From positions 1,654,001-1,718,000 of the forward strand of contig NZ_CP034118.1 in assembly GCF_003856495.1 (NCBI RefSeq): a stretch of 64,000 bases of DNA. Reading direction: 5' to 3'. The translations under genes were made by a program, and so were the position numbers. The stretch is from Staphylospora marina (GTDB taxonomy: Bacteria > Bacillota > Bacilli > Thermoactinomycetales > Thermoactinomycetaceae). A model generated the notes under the pieces. The model did not search any database and had not been told where the DNA came from. It worked only from the letters and a program-made list of their open reading frames with translations. How positions within the stretch are numbered: position 1 is the first letter of the stretch; each line of letters begins with the position of its first letter. Shown piece after piece: positions 60,309-64,000 of this stretch.

Positions 60309-61634
60309 TCAGGCCGGCAACTCGTCTCCGGAAACTTCCGATTCCAGATCGATGTGGTAAATTTTTCGGAGAGTGTCGGAAAACTTCTCGGGATCGGTGC
60401 GTTCCTGGCACACGGCCAGGCGGAGGAGAATGTTTCTTCTCTCCTCCTTGCGGGCGTCCTCCGACACTTCCAATGCCTTCAGATACAGTTTTTCCGCTTC
60501 GTCGAACCGGTTCTCGAAACGGTACGTATCCCCCAAGAGCAACCAGATTTCCCCGAATTCACCCGAAATCGGCGTTCCCTCCACCGCTTCCGCCGCCCGG
60601 GACAACATGGAACGTGCATCCTCCAGCTCTCCTCTCCTCAACCGGATCTGCCCCAACCGGGTGAAGATTTCCGCCTTGATGCGGTCCGAACGCAGCTTTT
60701 CCTGGATTCCCAGTGCCGTTTGGAAACAATGCTCCGCCTCTCCCCATTTTTCGCGGGAAATGTAGACGCGACCCAACATCATCCAAAGGCCGCAAGCCTG
60801 TTCCATCTTCCGGTTGACCCTTGCCAATTCGATGCCCCTGACGGCGTAACGGACGGCTTCTTCATGGAGTTTGAGACGGTCGAGAATGCGCACGCGCGTG
60901 CCGTACAATTCCAGCACCGTTTCCACGTTGTCAATGCGTTCCATTTCATTCCACAGATCGTGAATCTGGTGCAACGCTTCCTCAATCCGGTCCAACATCT
61001 CCAAATAGTTGATCCGTGAGATCAAAAGCGTGTACCGGCAGTGAGCACGGTCCCCGTCCTCCTGAAACGCTTCAAGCCCTTCATCGACATACCGGAGAGC
61101 CTGGCCGGGATCTTTGTGGAACATCAGCGCGATCTTGCCCAACTCCTGGTAGCTCGCCGCCTTGATGTTGGTGTGGAGCCGTTCCGGCTTCTGGTCAACG
61201 ATGCGAATGGCCTCGAGAAAATGATTCTGCGCCTTGACCCAGTTTTTCTTGGCCAAATAGATTTTTCCCCGGAGAAAATGTGCGACACATGCAAGGGCGT
61301 GATTTCCTTGAATGTTCAGCTTTCTCAACCGCTCCAATCCCTTGTCCGGACCGACCAGGTCGATCATGCTCTCCACGGCCGAAAGCCGCAGTTCCAGCTG
61401 CTCCTCTTCCTGCTTTTCCTTTTCCAGGAGTTCATGAATCCTGTCCAGTTCCACGCCCAACTTGTCTGCCACGTATCTCACTTTTTCCTCGTTGACGTAT
61501 GTAATGCCTCTCTCGATGTTGCTGATGGTGGAGGGAGATACAAATTCGTCCGCCAGATCCTCGAGACGAAGACCGAGCTCTTTTCTTCGTTTCCTGAGCA
61601 ATTCGCCGATCTTGCTCGGATGGATGTAATCCAA
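60309..61634 (-). CDS. XRE-type HTH regulator with C-terminal TPR array
   Basis: A 441-residue protein. Residues about 8-65 are a Cro/C1-type helix-turn-helix (KIGELLRKRRKELGLRLEDL, FVSPSTISNIERGITYV). The remaining 370 residues are helical repeats of TPR type, e.g. GNHALACVAHFLRGKIYLAK and AEIFTRLGQIRLRRGELEDA. This is the architecture of RNPP (PlcR/Rgg-like) peptide-sensing regulators, but also of non-peptide TPR regulators. I start at TTG 61634, with AGGTGAAAGGG upstream; the longer frame to 61886 is not supported. A terminator directly follows, so no downstream pheromone gene exists. Confidence 0.85.
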   Translation of the reverse strand: MDYIHPSKIGELLRKRRKELGLRLEDLADEFVSPSTISNIERGITYVNEEKVRYVADKLGVELDRIHELLEKEKQEEEQLELRLSAVESMIDLVGPDKGLERLRKLNIQGNHALACVAHFLRGKIYLAKKNWVKAQNHFLEAIRIVDQKPERLHTNIKAASYQELGKIALMFHKDPGQALRYVDEGLEAFQEDGDRAHCRYTLLISRINYLEMLDRIEEALHQIHDLWNEMERIDNVETVLELYGTRVRILDRLKLHEEAVRYAVRGIELARVNRKMEQACGLWMMLGRVYISREKWGEAEHCFQTALGIQEKLRSDRIKAEIFTRLGQIRLRRGELEDARSMLSRAAEAVEGTPISGEFGEIWLLLGDTYRFENRFDEAEKLYLKALEVSEDARKEERRNILLRLAVCQERTDPEKFSDTLRKIYHIDLESEVSGDELPA

Positions 61635-61802
61635 AACCCTTTCACCTCGCACGAGAAAGTTCCGGTCGGTCGCCTGTTCGCCGTGAATCCGCCCTTCACG
61701 GAGGCTCGCCCGCCCTTTTCTCCTTTGTTTGCGGGGCAAAAGCGGCAACTGCCGGATTGAAAATTGTTTCCGCACGATTTGACTGAATGACCTCACGGGT
61801 AA

Positions 61803-61812
61803 TATTGCAATA
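61803..61812. promoter_or_regulatory. Palindrome TATTGCAATA in the divergent promoter region
   Basis: A perfect 10-bp palindrome lies 13 bases from the -35 of the divergent small-protein gene and 170 bases upstream of the regulator start. It could be an operator of the HTH-TPR protein; this is a guess from position. Confidence 0.3.
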
Positions 61813-61824
61813 CGAAAAAGGCAT

Positions 61825-61853
61825 TTGACATAAATTTTTTCAGGTTGTATACT
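61825..61853 (+). promoter_or_regulatory. Consensus sigma-A promoter of the 97-residue protein gene
   Basis: TTGACA (61825-61830), exactly 17 bases, TATACT (61848-61853): the best-matching promoter of the window, 51 bases before the start codon. Confidence 0.85.
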
Positions 61854-61903
61854 CGTATCACAATATAAAATTTTCAGTAAATTCATGCGGAAGGGAGATG
61901 CCC

Positions 61904-62197
61904 ATGCTCAAACTGCTGCTCACCGGGTCACCGGATGAAGTTCATCCTTTCATCCACAATCTTCAATCGTTTCCCGGCTACCGTGTCACACTTTCCCCGC
62001 CGGAAACGCTGGAATCGGACGTCATCCGTGTCAGGGCGTCCGTCCGGTCGGTCCCCGTCGACCGTTCCCCCGTCGCGGTCAGACTTCACACTGCGGACTC
62101 CCGTGAGATCGATATCCACTTTCTCGACGGGATGGTCATCAGAATGGATGATCGAACCCTGTACATCAGCGGCAAGGTGTTCGACATCTTCGGATAG
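61904..62197 (+). CDS. Small protein, unknown function, divergent from the HTH-TPR regulator
   Basis: A 97-residue protein beginning MLKLLLTGSPDEVHPFIHNL, with alternating beta patterns (YRVTLSP, SPVAVRLHTADSREIDIHFL). It has no signal peptide, membrane segment or cysteine. The first 25 residues look like an alpha/beta unit seen in several small Bacillus proteins, but I cannot name the family. I start at ATG 61904 because AAGGGAG is six bases upstream; an ATG two codons earlier overlaps that site. A near-perfect promoter implies strong expression. Confidence 0.75.
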   Translation: MLKLLLTGSPDEVHPFIHNLQSFPGYRVTLSPPETLESDVIRVRASVRSVPVDRSPVAVRLHTADSREIDIHFLDGMVIRMDDRTLYISGKVFDIFG

Positions 62198-62227
62198 AAA
62201 AAAGCCCCATGAACGTTCGAATGGGGC
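62198..62227 (-). terminator. Terminator of the PAP2 gene
   Basis: GCCCCAT/ATGGGGC stem (62204-62210 with 62221-62227) followed by six T on the minus strand. It lies directly next to the stop of the convergent 97-residue gene, about 130 bases beyond the PAP2 stop. Confidence 0.75.
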
Positions 62228-62323
62228 AAAGGGAAGATGGGCTAATTCTGATTGTACCACAACTTTCGGAGCATGGTAAGGAAAATCCTCGGATTTTCCG
62301 GAACTTCCCGTACCGCCTTGAAT

Positions 62324-62359
62324 CACCCGATGTCATGACAGGACATCGGGTGTATTTTT
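62324..62359 (+). terminator. Terminator of the 97-residue protein gene
   Basis: Perfect 11-bp stem CACCCGATGTC (62324-62334 with 62342-62352) followed by TATTTTT on the plus strand. It lies next to the PAP2 stop, beyond the terminator of the opposite gene, so the two mRNAs overlap by about 150 bases. Confidence 0.8.
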
Positions 62360-62898
62360 CATGCCACAAACCGCTCGAACATCCAAGCGGTCATAACCGC
62401 AAAGCCGGACCCGAGGCAACCTCCGATCAACACGTCGGTCGGATAATGAAGGGCCAGATAGATCCGGGAGATCCCCACCGTCACGGCGTAGGGGAGCAGA
62501 ACAATCCCGGAGTCCGGCACATGAAGGAAAAACGTGACGGCAACGGAAAAGGCCGCGGTCGTATGCCCGGACGGGAATGACCAATCCGTCAGCGGATTGG
62601 GGAAGGTATGCAGATTCCCCAAACGCAGGTAAGGACGAAGTCGGGGCTTCCAGGCCTTGATTCCCCGAACGGCCAGATGGCTGCCACCCAATGCCGTCAA
62701 TCCCTCCACGGACCACCATTTCACGGAATCCGGGGCGAACATCAGCCACAGAAGCAAAAAACCGATCGTGGCGGTGGCCCCGCCCAAATGGGTGAATCTG
62801 GGCATCAACCAATCCAGCAGCCGGCACTTCCATTGACAGTTGACCCATTGAATCAAGGTATGATCATACCGGATCAACCAGGCGGCAAAATGTTTCAA
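62359..62898 (-). CDS. PAP2-family phosphatase (undecaprenyl-diphosphatase-like)
   Basis: A 179-residue membrane phosphatase with about six helices. The three PAP2 motifs are complete: KAWKPRLRPY, FPSGHTTAAF and SRIYLALHYPTDV. Likely substrates are undecaprenyl pyrophosphate or phosphatidic-type lipids; BcrC-like bacitracin resistance is possible but not shown. I start at TTG 62898, eight bases after GGAGGTG; GTG 62907 is an alternative. Its terminator lies inside the 3' region of the convergent gene. Confidence 0.9.
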   Translation of the reverse strand: MKHFAAWLIRYDHTLIQWVNCQWKCRLLDWLMPRFTHLGGATATIGFLLLWLMFAPDSVKWWSVEGLTALGGSHLAVRGIKAWKPRLRPYLRLGNLHTFPNPLTDWSFPSGHTTAAFSVAVTFFLHVPDSGIVLLPYAVTVGISRIYLALHYPTDVLIGGCLGSGFAVMTAWMFERFVA

Positions 62899-62978
62899 CC
62901 GCCCCACCTCCGTCCCTCATTCAAACGCATCCTTCAAACACTTCTGTATGATATCATGCTGACTGAAGAAATTGAAGA

Positions 62979-63003
62979 GAAAACAAAGAAGGTGTCAACC
63001 TTC
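62979..63003 (-). terminator. Terminator of the M23 peptidase gene
   Basis: GAAGGT/ACCTTC stem (62988-62993 with 62998-63003) followed by TTTGTTTTC on the minus strand, 27 bases after the stop. Confidence 0.65.
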
Positions 63004-63029
63004 GGTAAAAGATCAACACCCGGGTTTCC

Positions 63030-64000
63030 TCACTCTGTTTCGCGACTGTTCGCTTGGTTGTTTCGATTGAACACGGTTTCCAAAATCCAACGTCTCTCTT
63101 CCATGCCGTACGGTTTCCAGAAGGGTTCTCCGTACAGCAAAATGTCCAGATGCAAATGCAATCCTTGATTCGTTCCCTTTGCTCCGTCACTGGTTCCGGA
63201 GTTTCCGACGTATCCGACAATCTCCCCCGCCTTGATTCTCGTTCCCGGTTTCACTTCGGGAACGATCCGGTCCAGATGACAGTAGCGAACCATCACGCCG
63301 TTTTCATACTGAATCCAGACCTGTCTCCCCCTGAGTTTGTCCAAGATGGGTTCAGGAGTCTGGCCGTCGTTGTTTTTCCCGATCTCAAGCAGACGATTCC
63401 GCTCCCGGGTCGCCATCTCCCGGTATTCGTGATCGGCGCGGACCACCACCCCGTCCGCCATGGAGCGAACCGGCGTGTTCCGGTCGATTCGGACTCCCGT
63501 TCCGTACGAATACCAGTCAATGCCTTCATGGATTCCGCCCCGGTACGTGCGGGCGGCACCCGGCATGTGGGAGTCCAGCGTACTGACGTGCGCCCCGTCG
63601 ATCGGAGTGCGAAGGAACGAAAGGATCTCCACCATTTTTGCCGCGGGAATGGCACCCGGATGTTTGCCGGGGGCTTTGGACGGCAAGCGGGCAGGGTTGC
63701 TTCCGAGCGTGACGGTGGTACCGGACGTCGTGACCGTCTGATTCAGCACCTGTTTGATGAACGTCACCGGCACCCATGCCTCTCCGTCCTTCACCACCGG
63801 AGCGGGATTCAAAGGTTCAAACACCCCGTTCCTGTTCACCACGGGCACTTCGTGAAACATTTCAAACCGGACTTCTCCGTGCATCAACACGATTTTGCCG
63901 TCAGGCATGAACACATGGGACTCCACCGGAAGCACTTTGGAAAGATCGTCCACCTTGACGTACAGATCTTTTCCGTTTCGCATTGCGGTCAGTTCCTGAC
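63030..64000 (-). CDS. M23-family metallopeptidase with copper-amine-oxidase-like N-terminal domain, N-terminus outside window
   Basis: At least 323 residues are visible and the frame runs open through the window edge, so the true start is missing. The N-terminal part (KDLYVKVDDLSKVLPVES, EAWVPVTFIKQVLN) looks like a Cu-amine-oxidase N-terminal repeat found in Firmicute surface proteins. The C-terminal part is an LytM/M23 domain with zinc motifs HEGIDWY and LHLHLDIL and GNSGTS. Such enzymes cut peptidoglycan cross-bridges or act as activators. An inserted charged segment (RERNRLLEIGKNNDGQTPEP) within the domain is unusual. Confidence 0.85.
   Translation of the reverse strand, partial: QELTAMRNGKDLYVKVDDLSKVLPVESHVFMPDGKIVLMHGEVRFEMFHEVPVVNRNGVFEPLNPAPVVKDGEAWVPVTFIKQVLNQTVTTSGTTVTLGSNPARLPSKAPGKHPGAIPAAKMVEILSFLRTPIDGAHVSTLDSHMPGAARTYRGGIHEGIDWYSYGTGVRIDRNTPVRSMADGVVVRADHEYREMATRERNRLLEIGKNNDGQTPEPILDKLRGRQVWIQYENGVMVRYCHLDRIVPEVKPGTRIKAGEIVGYVGNSGTSDGAKGTNQGLHLHLDILLYGEPFWKPYGMEERRWILETVFNRNNQANSRETE

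Noticed and set aside
1..64000. tRNA or rRNA genes, CRISPR arrays, insertion sequences, prophage or plasmid functions
   Set aside because: I looked for CCA-ended cloverleaf stretches, regularly spaced direct repeats, transposase or integrase motifs and paired terminal repeats, and saw none.

Overview
The window (about 55% G+C by eye) comes from an endospore-forming member of the Bacilli. The gene set, the Bacillus-like order of the division and cell-wall cluster, sporulation-only genes (spoIIGA, sigE, sigG, spoVD, rsfA, yteA, ylmC), a DAP-type MurE and bacillithiol synthesis (bshC) all point that way. The G+C, the frequent TTG/GTG starts and the accessory genes fit a Thermoactinomycetaceae-type thermophile, but that family assignment is inference. 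I see no rRNA, tRNA, CRISPR array, prophage or insertion sequence.

From 1 to about 36.3 kb nearly everything is on the minus strand, so it reads from high to low coordinates: bshC, ahcY, mraZ, rsmH, ftsL, pbpB, spoVD, murE, murF, mraY, murD, spoVE/ftsW, murG, murB, divIB, ftsA, ftsZ, spoIIGA, sigE, sigG, ylmC, ylmD, ylmE, sepF, ylmG, ylmH, divIVA, a T-box leader with ileS, then yteA/ylyA, lspA and a truncated ylyB. Compared with B. subtilis, murF sits inside the cluster, ahcY lies between bshC and mraZ, and the short genes between divIB and ftsA are absent. A small plus-strand block (amino-acid permease, histidine phosphatase, a 56-residue membrane protein) is inserted between ileS and yteA.

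From 36.4 to 46 kb lie an MFS exporter, a panE-like reductase, a five-gene operon for leucine/isovalerate breakdown (yngH-yngHB-yngG-yngF-yngE), the prespore regulator rsfA, a second enoyl-CoA hydratase and a DUF2626 membrane protein. From 46.3 to 52 kb one minus-strand operon combines two TlpA/ResA thioredoxins, CcdA, a rhodanese, a cysteine synthase, a MidA-like methyltransferase and FabV. From 52 to 64 kb are conserved Bacillus small genes (yqgX, ylaI, ylaH), nfo, a glycerophosphodiesterase, YktB-like DUF1054, a SpeA-type decarboxylase next to an SR1P-like peptide gene, DUF3055-, GAF- and DUF1885-like proteins, an HTH-TPR regulator with a divergent small protein, a PAP2 phosphatase and a truncated M23 peptidase.

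The most interesting signals are regulatory. They are an SR1/SR1P-like dual-function RNA locus with CcpN-like and CcpA (cre) sites, a sigG leader that can hide its own ribosome binding site, three 10-bp-spaced MraZ repeats at the mraZ start site, a ylaI leader whose hairpin sits exactly between Shine-Dalgarno and AUG, and a perfect palindrome over the probable promoter of the leucine operon.
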